Below are positions 47,766-56,306 of a DNA stretch of 64,000 nt, one piece after another (positions within the stretch are counted from its first letter, which is position 1; the number at the start of each line of letters is the position of its first letter). Source of the DNA: Granulicella tundricola MP5ACTX9 (GTDB lineage Bacteria > Acidobacteriota > Terriglobia > Terriglobales > Acidobacteriaceae); the NCBI RefSeq assembly GCF_000178975.2, contig NC_015064.1, forward strand, positions 744,001 through 808,000, read 5' to 3'. The notes under the pieces are model-generated. The model ran no database searches, was not told the origin of the DNA, and worked only from the letters and a program-made list of their open reading frames with translations. The position numbers and the translations under genes were made by a program.

Positions 47766-47901
47766 GAGAGGTTTGCGCCATTTCAGGAGCAAGACATCCC
47801 TAGTTGTGGGGGCGTTCGGTTTGATACGGGACGAGGGCGTTGTTGGCGGGTAGACTTCTTGCATCAGAGAAGGTTCAGCGCCGTGGAGGCCCCGGTTTCC
47901 G

Positions 47902-49533
47902 ATGCCGAAGTTGATGAAAGAGGACGATCAGGCCGATGTAAGGCCTCAGATGATCAGCCAAGGGCAGATTCCTGCGGGTGCACGCGTCGGCCTGGGACGA
48001 ACACTCTGCGGAGTGGTGATGGGGCTTGCGTGCCTGGATCTGATGGGCTGGGCGCTGCACATTCCACTGCTGACATCCGTTGTGCCGCACTACTCGACGA
48101 TGAAGCCGAACACGGCGGCGGGGCTGGGACTGGTTGCGTTGGCCTGCTGGATGCGGCAGCGGCTGGATGGACCGGGACGTGCGTGGCGGAGGATGACGGC
48201 AGTGGGCGCTGCGGTCCTGGGAGCGGCACTCAGTTTTGGGACGCTTGCGGAGTATGCGGCTAGAAGAAGCTTTGGGCTGGACGATCTGATTCTAAGGGTA
48301 CCGGCTGATCGTTTCGGCGATCCTGCGGGGCGGCCTTCGCTGGGTACGGCGGGGTGCCTGGCACTGTTGAGCCTGGCGATGCTTTGGATGGAGTGGTCGC
48401 CGGGGTTGAGCGTGGGATGCCTGCTGACTGCGGGCGGTGTTGCGATGTCTGCGCTGGTGGGTTTTGTGTTCAATGCGGGGCCGCTGTTTGGAGTGCCGTG
48501 GCTGCGGTCGGTGGCGGTGCATACGGCTACGGGGATACTGCTGCTTTGTATTGCCGGGCTGGCGGCGCGGCCGGAGCGTGAACCGATCCACTCGCTGATG
48601 CAGCAGACGTATCGTGAGGGGCGGACGCGGTGGCTGCTGGTGGGCGTGACGCTGCTGCCGATGCTGGTGGCGCTGCTGCCGATGCTGGCTCTGCGCTGGG
48701 GCATCGTGGATACGGGTTTTGCGCTGGCGATTGTGGTGGTGACGCTGACCGCGGTGCAGACGCTGATCCTGTGGAGGGATAGTGTTGCGCTGGGACGAGC
48801 GGAGATGCGCAAGAGCCAGGTGGAACGTGCGTTGATCCAAAGTGAAAAGCTGGCGGTGGTGGGACGGCTTTCGGCGAGTATCGCGCATGAGGTGAGGAAT
48901 CCTCTGGAGGCGGTGAACACGCTGATGTACCTGATACGGGACTCCGAGACGCTGGAGGAGGCGAGGTCGTTTGCGATGACGGCGGAGAGTGAGCTGGCGC
49001 GGATGAACCAGATTACGTCGCAGACGTTGAGTTTTTACCGGGAGAATCGGAACCGCAAGCACTGCGATCCGGCGGGGATCGTGGAGTCGGCACTGACGCT
49101 GCTGTCCGGGAAGATTGCGGCGAGCGAGGTGACGGTAGAACGGCACTACCAAGAGGATGCCGGCGAGGTGAACTGCCAGGATGGAGAGCTGCGGCAGGTA
49201 TTCATCAACCTGATCTCGAATGCGCTGGAGGCTACGCCTGCGGGCGGGAGACTGGTGGTGCGGACGAGGGCTTCGCGTGACTGGGCTCGGCGAGGCACGG
49301 GGGGAGTGCGGGTGGTGGTTGCGGATAGCGGGTGTGGGATGCCGGATGCCGTGAGGGTTAAGGTCTTTGAGCCATTCTTCACGACGAAGATGGAGACGGG
49401 TAATGGGCTGGGGCTTTGGGTGGCGAAGGATTTGATCGAGAAGCTGGGTGGGACGATACGGGTTTGGAGTAGTACTCGGGTAGGGGCTTCCGGGACGGTG
49501 TTTAGTGTGTTTCTGCCGTTTGTGGGGGAGTGA
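47902..49533 (+). CDS. Membrane sensor histidine kinase, orphan
   Basis: 543 residues. About eight membrane helices (residues 30-290) form a sensor resembling MASE-type modules. The HisKA domain follows with H329 in SIAHEVRNPLEAVN, then the ATPase domain with N box FINLISNALEA, G1 VADSGCGMP, F box FEPFFTTK and G2 GNGLGLW. No response regulator gene is adjacent, so its partner is elsewhere. The ATG at 47902 is 12 bases past GGAGG; ATG 47914 is an alternative. Confidence 0.88.
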   Translation: MPKLMKEDDQADVRPQMISQGQIPAGARVGLGRTLCGVVMGLACLDLMGWALHIPLLTSVVPHYSTMKPNTAAGLGLVALACWMRQRLDGPGRAWRRMTAVGAAVLGAALSFGTLAEYAARRSFGLDDLILRVPADRFGDPAGRPSLGTAGCLALLSLAMLWMEWSPGLSVGCLLTAGGVAMSALVGFVFNAGPLFGVPWLRSVAVHTATGILLLCIAGLAARPEREPIHSLMQQTYREGRTRWLLVGVTLLPMLVALLPMLALRWGIVDTGFALAIVVVTLTAVQTLILWRDSVALGRAEMRKSQVERALIQSEKLAVVGRLSASIAHEVRNPLEAVNTLMYLIRDSETLEEARSFAMTAESELARMNQITSQTLSFYRENRNRKHCDPAGIVESALTLLSGKIAASEVTVERHYQEDAGEVNCQDGELRQVFINLISNALEATPAGGRLVVRTRASRDWARRGTGGVRVVVADSGCGMPDAVRVKVFEPFFTTKMETGNGLGLWVAKDLIEKLGGTIRVWSSTRVGASGTVFSVFLPFVGE

Positions 49534-49569
49534 AAGGCCGCGGCTCTTCAACGCAAGGCAAATACTAAA

Positions 49570-49603
49570 GGAGGCATAGGAGAGGTTTCTCTCCTATGCC
49601 TCC
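49570..49603. terminator. Strong terminator between convergent kinase and DUF885 genes
   Basis: A perfect 15-bp stem, GGAGGCATAGGAGAG with its complement, around GTTT, followed by TTCTCTTTGT. It lies between two convergent genes and probably serves both. Confidence 0.85.
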
Positions 49604-49620
49604 TTCTCTTTGTCGGTCCT

Positions 49621-51429
49621 TTAGTGTGTGACTCGGTTGGCGAGGGTGGAGACTCCGACCGGCACGGCTGCGTTGGCGGGGAGTTGGGATTTGATCCAGC
49701 GGTCTACTCGGGCGTCGAGGAGGTTCAACGGGAGGCTGCCGCCGCTGAGAATCTCGTCGTGGAAGGTGCGGATGTTGAAGGCGGGGCCTAGCTGCTGCTG
49801 GGCGCGTTCGCGGAGCTCGCGGATCTTGAGCTGGCCGAGCTTATAGCTGCAGGCCTGGCCGGGGCCGGAGATGTAGCGGTCGGTTTCGGCCTGGATGGTG
49901 GGCTCGTCGATGGCGTGGGACTTGCGCATGTAGTCGACGACCTGCTCGCGGGACCAGCCCATGTCGTGGATGCCGGTGTCGACGACGAGGCGGACGGCGC
50001 GGAAGAGCTCTGAGCGGAGGCGGCCGTAGTCGGAGCCGGGATCTTCATAGAAGCCGATCTCCTTGCCGAGCTGCTCGGCATAGAGGCCCCAGCCTTCGGT
50101 GTAGGCGGAGTTGCCGCCGTGTTTGCGGAACTCCGGCAGGCCGGTGAGGGTCTGCTGGATGGAGAGCTGCATGTGATGGCCGGGAACGCCTTCGTGATAA
50201 GCGACGGCTTCATCGTTGATGAAGCTGCGCTTCCCGTAATCGGATACTGCGACGGAGACTCGGCCGGGGCGCTTTCCGTCCGGGGTGCCGGTCTGGTAGT
50301 GGGTGGCGGCGGCCTTCTGGAAGTCTGGGATGGCTTCTACGGTGACGGGGGCCTTGGGGATGACGGTGAAGAGCTCGATGAGCTTGGGCTGCATGCGGGC
50401 GATGTAGCGTGCGAAGTCGTCCACGATGGACTGTTCCGAGCTGGGGACGTACTTGGGGTCGGACTCGACGTGGTCGCGGAAGGTGGCGAGGTCCTTGTAG
50501 CCGTTGGCCTTGGCGAGGACGGCCATCTCGGCTTCGATGCGGTCGACTTCCTTGAGGCCGATCTCGTGGATCTGGGGGGCGGTGAGGTCGGTGGTGGTGA
50601 AGCGGTGGAGGGCGGCCTGATAACGACGCTTGCCGCCGGGGAGGCTTTCAACCGAGAGTGCGGTGCGGGTGTAAGGGATGTAGTCGTTGGTGACGAAGGC
50701 GGAGAACTGCTTGTAGGCGGGGAAGATCTCGTTGTTGACGGTGTTGGTGATCTCTTCGGTAAGCCGCTTTTTGTCAGCCTCCGAGAAGGATGCGGGGAAC
50801 TTCTTGATGGGGATGAAGAAGGGGTTGGCGGCGACGACACCGGCGCACTGGCTGGGGACCTTTTCCGCGATGAAGCGGACGGGGACGAGGTGATCTTTGA
50901 CGCCGATCTTCAGGACTTCCTCGGTCTGGAGGAAGGCGCGAGGGATCTGGTGGAGGCGCGCGATGTAGTCCTCATAGTGCTTGACGGTGTCAAAGGGCAT
51001 GGAGAGCGGGAGGTCGGCTACGCCGGTGTGGATGCCACCGCCGCCGCCTGAGCTGCTGAGGGGCATCTCATAATCTTTGAGGTCGTAGTCGTCGAGGTTT
51101 TCCTTGAGGTTGCGGAGAAAGAGGTCGTGCGAGAGGAGGTCCTGGTCCGAGAAGCCGGCGGGGGAGATGGCCTTGATGCGCGCGAGATAGGCGACGTTGA
51201 TGTCGTGGCGCTTGGCGACGGAGGCGAGGGTGTATTCGCCGAGCTGATCGTTGTAGCGGTAGTCGCCTACTGAGGTGGCGAGGGTGGGGGAGAGCTTGAG
51301 ATTGGTCTGCCAGGACTCTTCAAAGAGCTTGTTCTGGGCGGCGAGGCGGTCGGCGACGGAGGTTGTTTGGGCGGCGAGGGAGAGGGTGGTGAAGAGGAGG
51401 GTGGAGGCGGCCAGGGTGTAAAAGCGCAT
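49621..51429 (-). CDS. DUF885 family exported protein (HExxH-like putative metallopeptidase)
   Basis: 602 residues with a signal peptide (MRFYTLAASTLLFTTLSLAAQ). The family block is AVAYHEGVPGHHMQLSIQ, which contains HEGVPGHH, reminiscent of zinc peptidases. Further blocks are SAYTEGWGLYAEQLGKE and RLVVDTGIHDMGWSREQ. Likely periplasmic hydrolase of unknown substrate. Length is typical of the family. Confidence 0.85.
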   Translation of the reverse strand: MRFYTLAASTLLFTTLSLAAQTTSVADRLAAQNKLFEESWQTNLKLSPTLATSVGDYRYNDQLGEYTLASVAKRHDINVAYLARIKAISPAGFSDQDLLSHDLFLRNLKENLDDYDLKDYEMPLSSSGGGGGIHTGVADLPLSMPFDTVKHYEDYIARLHQIPRAFLQTEEVLKIGVKDHLVPVRFIAEKVPSQCAGVVAANPFFIPIKKFPASFSEADKKRLTEEITNTVNNEIFPAYKQFSAFVTNDYIPYTRTALSVESLPGGKRRYQAALHRFTTTDLTAPQIHEIGLKEVDRIEAEMAVLAKANGYKDLATFRDHVESDPKYVPSSEQSIVDDFARYIARMQPKLIELFTVIPKAPVTVEAIPDFQKAAATHYQTGTPDGKRPGRVSVAVSDYGKRSFINDEAVAYHEGVPGHHMQLSIQQTLTGLPEFRKHGGNSAYTEGWGLYAEQLGKEIGFYEDPGSDYGRLRSELFRAVRLVVDTGIHDMGWSREQVVDYMRKSHAIDEPTIQAETDRYISGPGQACSYKLGQLKIRELRERAQQQLGPAFNIRTFHDEILSGGSLPLNLLDARVDRWIKSQLPANAAVPVGVSTLANRVTH

Positions 51430-51474
51430 GGAGAGAGGGTAGCAGAGGGCGGCCGATTAGCGGTCTGAAACAGC

Positions 51475-51498
51475 AAGGGCCTCCGTGTGGAGGCCCTT
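51475..51498 (-). terminator. Hairpin between two minus-strand genes
   Basis: AAGGGCCTCC and GGAGGCCCTT around GTGT. It lies just beyond the stop of the Gly-rich secreted protein gene; the following T-run on the minus strand is weak. Confidence 0.6.
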
Positions 51499-51521
51499 CA
51501 AGGCGTTGCAGAGATTTGAGT

Positions 51522-52265
51522 CTAGCGGTGGAAACCACCGCCACGGAAGCCACCGCCATGGAAGCCACCGTATCCGCCACGATAGAAGCCGCCGCCATAG
51601 CCGAAACCAAGGCCGATGCCGATGGGGTAGCCATAGCCGTAGGGGTAGAAGCCGCCATAGGGATAAAAGCCTCCATCGTAGGGAGAGCCGCCGTAGAAGC
51701 CGTCATCGTAGCCGTATCCTGGGCCGTCGCCGCGGGGTCCGCCTTCCTGCAGGAGATCCGCAGTGAGCTCGTAGTCATAGGCGTTGACCGCCTTGGGCTT
51801 GAAGTTGTTGAAGAACGAGAGTTGCTGGGTCTCTTTTACCTTGACGCCCTTTTCTCCGTTGACGCCGCCGACCTCAGCTTCTCCGTGGAGGACGCGGACG
51901 GTGTTGGTTTTAGCGTTAAAGGTGTAGAGGCCATCTTTGAGGAGGGCGACCTGGCCGCCGGGGAGATCGATGAGAATCTCCGAGTGATCGGTGGGGTGGT
52001 GGACGGTGATGTCGGCGCGGCCCTGGACGATGCGAAGCTCCGTGGCGTTGGCGGATGAGGCGACGGTCTGGACGCCGTCTGCAACGTCTGAGCGAACGGA
52101 GACTCCGGCGTTGGGCTGGGTGTCGAAGAGCTGAGGTTGGGAGAGCGCGCGAGGATTGTCGCGAACGATGGGCGCGGGAGAAGAGGAAAGGCTGGCTGGG
52201 TCCGGGTACTGCGCTTGCGCGGACAGAGTCGCTACGGCGAGAAAGAATCCGAGGGACCGATACAT
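51522..52265 (-). CDS. Secreted FecR-like protein with Gly/Tyr-rich tail
   Basis: 247 residues from ATG 52265 (AGGAG upstream), with a signal peptide (MYRSLGFFLAVATLSAQAQ). Residues about 60-165 resemble a FecR-type beta domain (SEILIDLPGGQVALLKDGLYTFNAKTNTVRVLHGEAEV). The last 75 residues are low complexity with GGFYPYG and GGFHGG repeats, suggesting a surface or self-associating tail. Function unknown. It lies between the prmC and DUF885 genes, on the same strand. Confidence 0.75.
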   Translation of the reverse strand: MYRSLGFFLAVATLSAQAQYPDPASLSSSPAPIVRDNPRALSQPQLFDTQPNAGVSVRSDVADGVQTVASSANATELRIVQGRADITVHHPTDHSEILIDLPGGQVALLKDGLYTFNAKTNTVRVLHGEAEVGGVNGEKGVKVKETQQLSFFNNFKPKAVNAYDYELTADLLQEGGPRGDGPGYGYDDGFYGGSPYDGGFYPYGGFYPYGYGYPIGIGLGFGYGGGFYRGGYGGFHGGGFRGGGFHR

Positions 52266-52317
52266 GTTAGAACTCCTGCTTGATTGGACCCCTAAACAGG
52301 AGAAAAGTTGCAAATGG

Positions 52318-53166
52318 CTAGCGGCGGCGGGCCAGGGCTACGCGAGGGATCTGCTGGAGGTCGGGGAGGAACTCTACGGAGCGCCAGAAGCGTAGGAGCT
52401 CTGCCATGCGGGGTTGCTGGCCCTGGCCGATCTCCAGGGCTATGAGGCCATTGGGGAGGAGGAGGGACGGGGCCTGGATGATGAGGCGCTCGTAGACTTC
52501 AAAGCCGGTGGGGCCGGAGAAGAGAGCCTGGTGGGGCTCGTAGTCGCGGACCTGGGGGTGGAGGGATTCGGAGTCGGAGAGCGGAATATAGGGCGGGTTG
52601 GAGACGATGGCGGCGAAGGGTGGGCCTTTGGTGACGGCGGTGAAGAGATCGGACTGCTGGAAGTCGATGCGCGCGGCGAGGTGGTTGGTGCGTGCATTCT
52701 CCTGAGCTATCTCGATGGCTTCAGGGGAGATGTCGAGGGCGGTGATGTGGGCGTGGGGGAGCAGGTGGGCGAGCGCTATGGCGATGGCCCCGGAGCCGGT
52801 GCCTACGTCGAGGATTCTTACCGGGCGGTTATGGGGGACGCGGGCGGCTACGGCTTCTACGAGGTGCTCGGTTTCAGGGCGGGGGATGAGGACGGCCGGG
52901 GTGACGCGGAAGGGGAGGCCGTAGAACTCCTGTGTGCCGAGGATGTACTGGATGGGCTCGAAGGTGAGGCGGCGCTCGATGGCGCGCTGGTAGACGGCTT
53001 GCTGGTCGCGGTCGATGGGACGTTCCGGGTGGGCGCGGAGGGTGGTGCTGTCGATGCCGAGGGTGTGGGTGAGGAGGATGGCTGCGTCGGCGAGGGCGCT
53101 GGGGCGGAGATCGGGGTGGGCGGAGAGTTGGTCGGTGGCTCGGGTGAGGGCTTCAAGTGCAGTCAT
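52318..53166 (-). CDS. prmC: Peptide chain release factor N5-glutamine methyltransferase PrmC
   Basis: 282 residues with an N-terminal helical domain and a class I methyltransferase domain: RILDVGTGSGAIAIALAHLLP (SAM motif I) and VSNPPYIPL (NPPY catalytic motif). It methylates the Gln of the GGQ motif in RF1 and RF2; RF1 is encoded 1.9 kb upstream on the same strand. Length is typical. Confidence 0.95.
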   Translation of the reverse strand: MTALEALTRATDQLSAHPDLRPSALADAAILLTHTLGIDSTTLRAHPERPIDRDQQAVYQRAIERRLTFEPIQYILGTQEFYGLPFRVTPAVLIPRPETEHLVEAVAARVPHNRPVRILDVGTGSGAIAIALAHLLPHAHITALDISPEAIEIAQENARTNHLAARIDFQQSDLFTAVTKGPPFAAIVSNPPYIPLSDSESLHPQVRDYEPHQALFSGPTGFEVYERLIIQAPSLLLPNGLIALEIGQGQQPRMAELLRFWRSVEFLPDLQQIPRVALARRR

Positions 53167-53167
53167 A

Positions 53168-53220
53168 AGGCAGTGTAGGGATAGTGATGAGGCAGTGGTG
53201 GGGCAGTGATCGGCCAGTGG
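53168..53220. repeat. Short GGCAGTG word array
   Basis: Words of the form GGCAGTG(T/G/A) recur at 10-13-base spacing four times between the VOC and prmC genes. Similar arrays lie at 58268-58310 (end of the ligase gene) and 61303-61349 (after the chorismate mutase gene). Confidence 0.5.
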
Positions 53221-53222
53221 AG

Positions 53223-54047
53223 TTACGGTTTGTGGGCGGTGTCTGAGAGGACGATCTGGTTGCCGTCTGGATCATTGACTGTCAGGGTGTGTGAGGACTT
53301 GGTGGCGGGAAGGCTTGCCTGCTTGAGGCGCTTGGCGGCTTGCTTAAGGCTGGCGGTCTGGAGGGTGAAGCGGGCGTGGGGGGCGAGCGTGGCGGGGACG
53401 ATTTCGACCGTCTGGCCGGAGGTTCCGGGGAGGCTGAGGAGCGACTGGCTGCCGGCTACGGGGAGGAAGTGGAGCTTGTCCAGGTAGTAGGCGCGGGCGG
53501 CGGCGGGATCGACCATGGCGAGGGAGACGGAGGTCATGCGGTCCGCGATGCGGTCTGCTCCGAGGTGCTTGCCGGTGTCGTTGGTGTGGAGGGAGTTGGG
53601 CTGGTACTGGGTGTACTCGATGTTCTGGGGGAAGGTGGGCTGGGCGGGGCCGGCGAGGGTGAAGAGGAGGTTGCCGGCGCCGGCCTTGCGGACGGCGTTG
53701 GGGGTGAGGCCGCGAGAGACGTACGAGTCGTGGAGTGCGTTGAGGTCCGCGCCTTCAAAGCAGAGGTGGAGGAAGCCTACCTGCGGATCTTTTTCCGTGG
53801 GGGAGTAGAGCTCGAGGAACTGCGTGTCGTTGATCTTGATGAAGGTTTCGTAGACGACGCCGTCCTTGTTTTTGAGCTCGAAGGCGTGTTCGAAGCCGAG
53901 CTTCTCATAGAAGGCCTGGGTGGCGGGGAGATCGTGGACGCGGATGGCCACATGGGCGATGCCGTTGAGGTCTGTGCTCTGGGCATGTGCGGCGGTGATC
54001 GAGAGCAGGACGGCGAGAGCGGCGGCTATGCGGTGGAACGAGGGCAT
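53223..54047 (-). CDS. Exported VOC-superfamily (glyoxalase/dioxygenase-like) protein
   Basis: 274 residues from ATG 54047 (AAGGAG upstream), with a signal peptide (MPSFHRIAAALAVLLSITAAHAQ). Two VOC halves: IAHVAIRVHDLPATQAFYEKLGF near residue 30 and SVSLAMVDPAAARAYYLDKLHF near residue 170, ending NDPDGNQIVLSD. The reaction is unknown. The export signal is unusual for this superfamily, whose members are generally cytoplasmic. Confidence 0.82.
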   Translation of the reverse strand: MPSFHRIAAALAVLLSITAAHAQSTDLNGIAHVAIRVHDLPATQAFYEKLGFEHAFELKNKDGVVYETFIKINDTQFLELYSPTEKDPQVGFLHLCFEGADLNALHDSYVSRGLTPNAVRKAGAGNLLFTLAGPAQPTFPQNIEYTQYQPNSLHTNDTGKHLGADRIADRMTSVSLAMVDPAAARAYYLDKLHFLPVAGSQSLLSLPGTSGQTVEIVPATLAPHARFTLQTASLKQAAKRLKQASLPATKSSHTLTVNDPDGNQIVLSDTAHKP

Positions 54048-54118
54048 GTGGCTCCTTGACGATCTGGCGGAGGCTGGCTCCTCATTGTCGCCGATGGCGA
54101 GGCGGTGTGCCAACGCGA

Positions 54119-54997
54119 TCAGGGTCTGAGCCTGGGGAGTGGCGGGGGAGTGGGCTTGGGTGGCTCTGACTTTTCAGGCTCTGTAATGGTGCCGGGGAGG
54201 ATGGTGGAGTTGACGGTGAGGTGGTGGTAGTTGGAGTAGCGCGCGGCGAAGTGGCGGGAGTCGTCCGGGGTGCTGGCGATGATGAGGGTGGGGAGCCAGA
54301 CGCTGAGGTCGCCGAAGTCGGCGGGGGCGTAATCGACCGAGGAGAAGCTGGCGGTCTTGCGCTGGATGGCGATGGGGGTGGGGATGGTGCGCTCGACGTG
54401 AACGACCTGCAGGAACAGAGGCTCAATACGGGCGCCACCTTTGAGGCCGGGCGTGATGGCCGAGCAGGTGGGGTCGTTATCTACGCTCTTCTGGGCGTAG
54501 AAGGTGATCTGGATGAGTTTGTCTTTAGTGAGGCCAGGCGCGGCGATATAGGTGAGGCAGTGGCGGCTTTCCGGACGGAAGTAGAGGGACTGTCCGCCGG
54601 AGAAGGCTCCGTCAAAGAGCATGGGGATGCGGGCGCGGTCTTCGGGCAGGTAGGGTTTGCCGTCGATCTGGGTGATCTCGCGGGACTCTTTGAGGTTGGG
54701 GCTGTTGGGCTGGCGGACGACGCGAAAGGTGGACTTGAGCTCGACGTGGTGCTTGAAGGGGGCGGCGGGTGGCGTGACCCAGGTGTCGGCGGTCTCGTCG
54801 ACGGTGAGGGATGGGATGAGAGAGCGGTACTGGGCGGCGGTGGTTTCGATGCGGATGAGGAGCTCGTCGAAGGAGTCGTTGAGCGGGCTGGAGCTGGTCA
54901 TGCGGGGTTGGGTTGGGCGGGGAGGTGCAGGCTGCTGCTGCTGAGGCGCGGCAGCCTGCATGGTGAGGAGGACGAGAGCGAAGAGTGGAAGCTTCAT
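54119..54997 (-). CDS. Exported hypothetical protein
   Basis: 292 residues. The N-terminus (MKLPLFALVLLTMQAAA) is a short signal peptide, followed by a Gln/Pro-rich linker and a region of alternating beta strands (TFRVVRQPNSPNLKESREITQIDGKPYLPED, then RHCLTYIAAPG). The C-terminus is Pro-rich. No family was recognised, though it resembles lipoprotein-like or outer-membrane-linked hypothetical proteins of Acidobacteriota. It lies between prfA and the VOC gene. Confidence 0.7.
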   Translation of the reverse strand: MKLPLFALVLLTMQAAAPQQQQPAPPRPTQPRMTSSSPLNDSFDELLIRIETTAAQYRSLIPSLTVDETADTWVTPPAAPFKHHVELKSTFRVVRQPNSPNLKESREITQIDGKPYLPEDRARIPMLFDGAFSGGQSLYFRPESRHCLTYIAAPGLTKDKLIQITFYAQKSVDNDPTCSAITPGLKGGARIEPLFLQVVHVERTIPTPIAIQRKTASFSSVDYAPADFGDLSVWLPTLIIASTPDDSRHFAARYSNYHHLTVNSTILPGTITEPEKSEPPKPTPPPLPRLRP

Positions 54998-55020
54998 GAG
55001 GTTCTCGCCGGGTAAAGGGT

Positions 55021-56097
55021 TTAGACGGCTACGGGCTCGCCCTTCATCTTCTCAGCGATGTCGTGCGCGATGAGGGCGTCGATGGTGGGCTGGAGCTGGC
55101 CTTCCATGACCATGTTGAGGTTGTGGTTGGTGAGGCCGATGCGGTGGTCGGTGAGGCGGTTCTGGGGGAAGTTATAGGTGCGGATCTTCTCGGAACGATC
55201 GCCGGTGCCGACCTGGTCCTTGCGGATCTTGGCCTCAGCCTGGTGACGGGTCTCTTCAGCTACTTCGTACAGGCGGGAGCGAAGAACGCGCATGGCCTTT
55301 TCACGGTTCTTGATCTGGGACTTTTCATCCTGGCAGGAGACGACCGTGTTGGTGGGCAGGTGCGTGATGCGGATGGCCGAGTAGGTGGTGTTGACCGACT
55401 GACCGCCGGGGCCGGAGGAGCAGAAGGTATCGACGCGGAGGTCCTTGGCTTCAATCTTGATGTCGACCTCTTCCGCTTCAGGCAGGACAGCGACTGTGAT
55501 CGCAGAGGTGTGGACGCGGCCCTGGGTTTCAGTGGCTGGGACGCGCTGTACGCGGTGGACGCCGGACTCGTACTTCATCTGGGAGTAGACGCGGTCGCCT
55601 TCAAAGATGGCGGTGACGTCCTTGAGGCCGTTGCCGATGCCGGAGAAGGATTCGGAGAGGACCTGGACCTTCCAGCGATGCTGCTCGGCGAGGCGGAGAT
55701 AGACGCGGAACATCTCGGCGACGAAGAGTGCGGCCTCGTCTCCACCGGTGCCGGCGCGTAGCTCGATGACGATGTTCTTGTCGTCGTTGGGGTCCTTGGG
55801 GAGGAGCATGACCTTGAGGGCTTCGGCGATGGGCTCGAGCTGCGGCTCAAGGGAGGCGAGCTCTTCCTTGGCCATCTCCTTGAGGTCAGGGTCGGACTCC
55901 GAGAGCATGGCTTTGGCTTCGGCGATGCCGTCGGCTACCTTGCGGTACTGGCGATACTTCTCAACGATGGGTTCCATGAGGCGATGCTCTTTGGCGATGG
56001 CCTGGAACTTCTTCTGATCGTTGACGAGGACGGGGTCGGACATGTCACGGCTGAGCGAGTCGTAACGGACTTCCATTTGGGCGAGGCGATCGAACAT
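55021..56097 (-). CDS. prfA: Peptide chain release factor 1
   Basis: 358 residues, the normal RF1 length. The ribosomal GGQ motif is at residues 231-233 (SSGPGGQSVNTTYSAIRITH). It recognises UAA and UAG and releases the peptide. Its modifier gene prmC lies downstream on the same strand, but two unrelated exported-protein genes stand between them. Confidence 0.96.
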   Translation of the reverse strand: MFDRLAQMEVRYDSLSRDMSDPVLVNDQKKFQAIAKEHRLMEPIVEKYRQYRKVADGIAEAKAMLSESDPDLKEMAKEELASLEPQLEPIAEALKVMLLPKDPNDDKNIVIELRAGTGGDEAALFVAEMFRVYLRLAEQHRWKVQVLSESFSGIGNGLKDVTAIFEGDRVYSQMKYESGVHRVQRVPATETQGRVHTSAITVAVLPEAEEVDIKIEAKDLRVDTFCSSGPGGQSVNTTYSAIRITHLPTNTVVSCQDEKSQIKNREKAMRVLRSRLYEVAEETRHQAEAKIRKDQVGTGDRSEKIRTYNFPQNRLTDHRIGLTNHNLNMVMEGQLQPTIDALIAHDIAEKMKGEPVAV

Positions 56098-56306
56098 ATA
56101 GATCCTTTGAGCAAAAGGTTTTGAATTTGTCTTGGGGTGGGGCGGGCTGATGGGCGTAGCTAGGCAAAGTCGTGACGCGGGGGCGTCACGCGGGAGGAGT
56201 TCACCGGGATTGCTGTGTTGGTCATACGCATCTGTTTAGATGTTACTCCGGTCGCGTTGGGTTCGGGAGGCATCTTTAGTGGGAGTGGTTTTGAAAGGGC
56301 ATCAGG

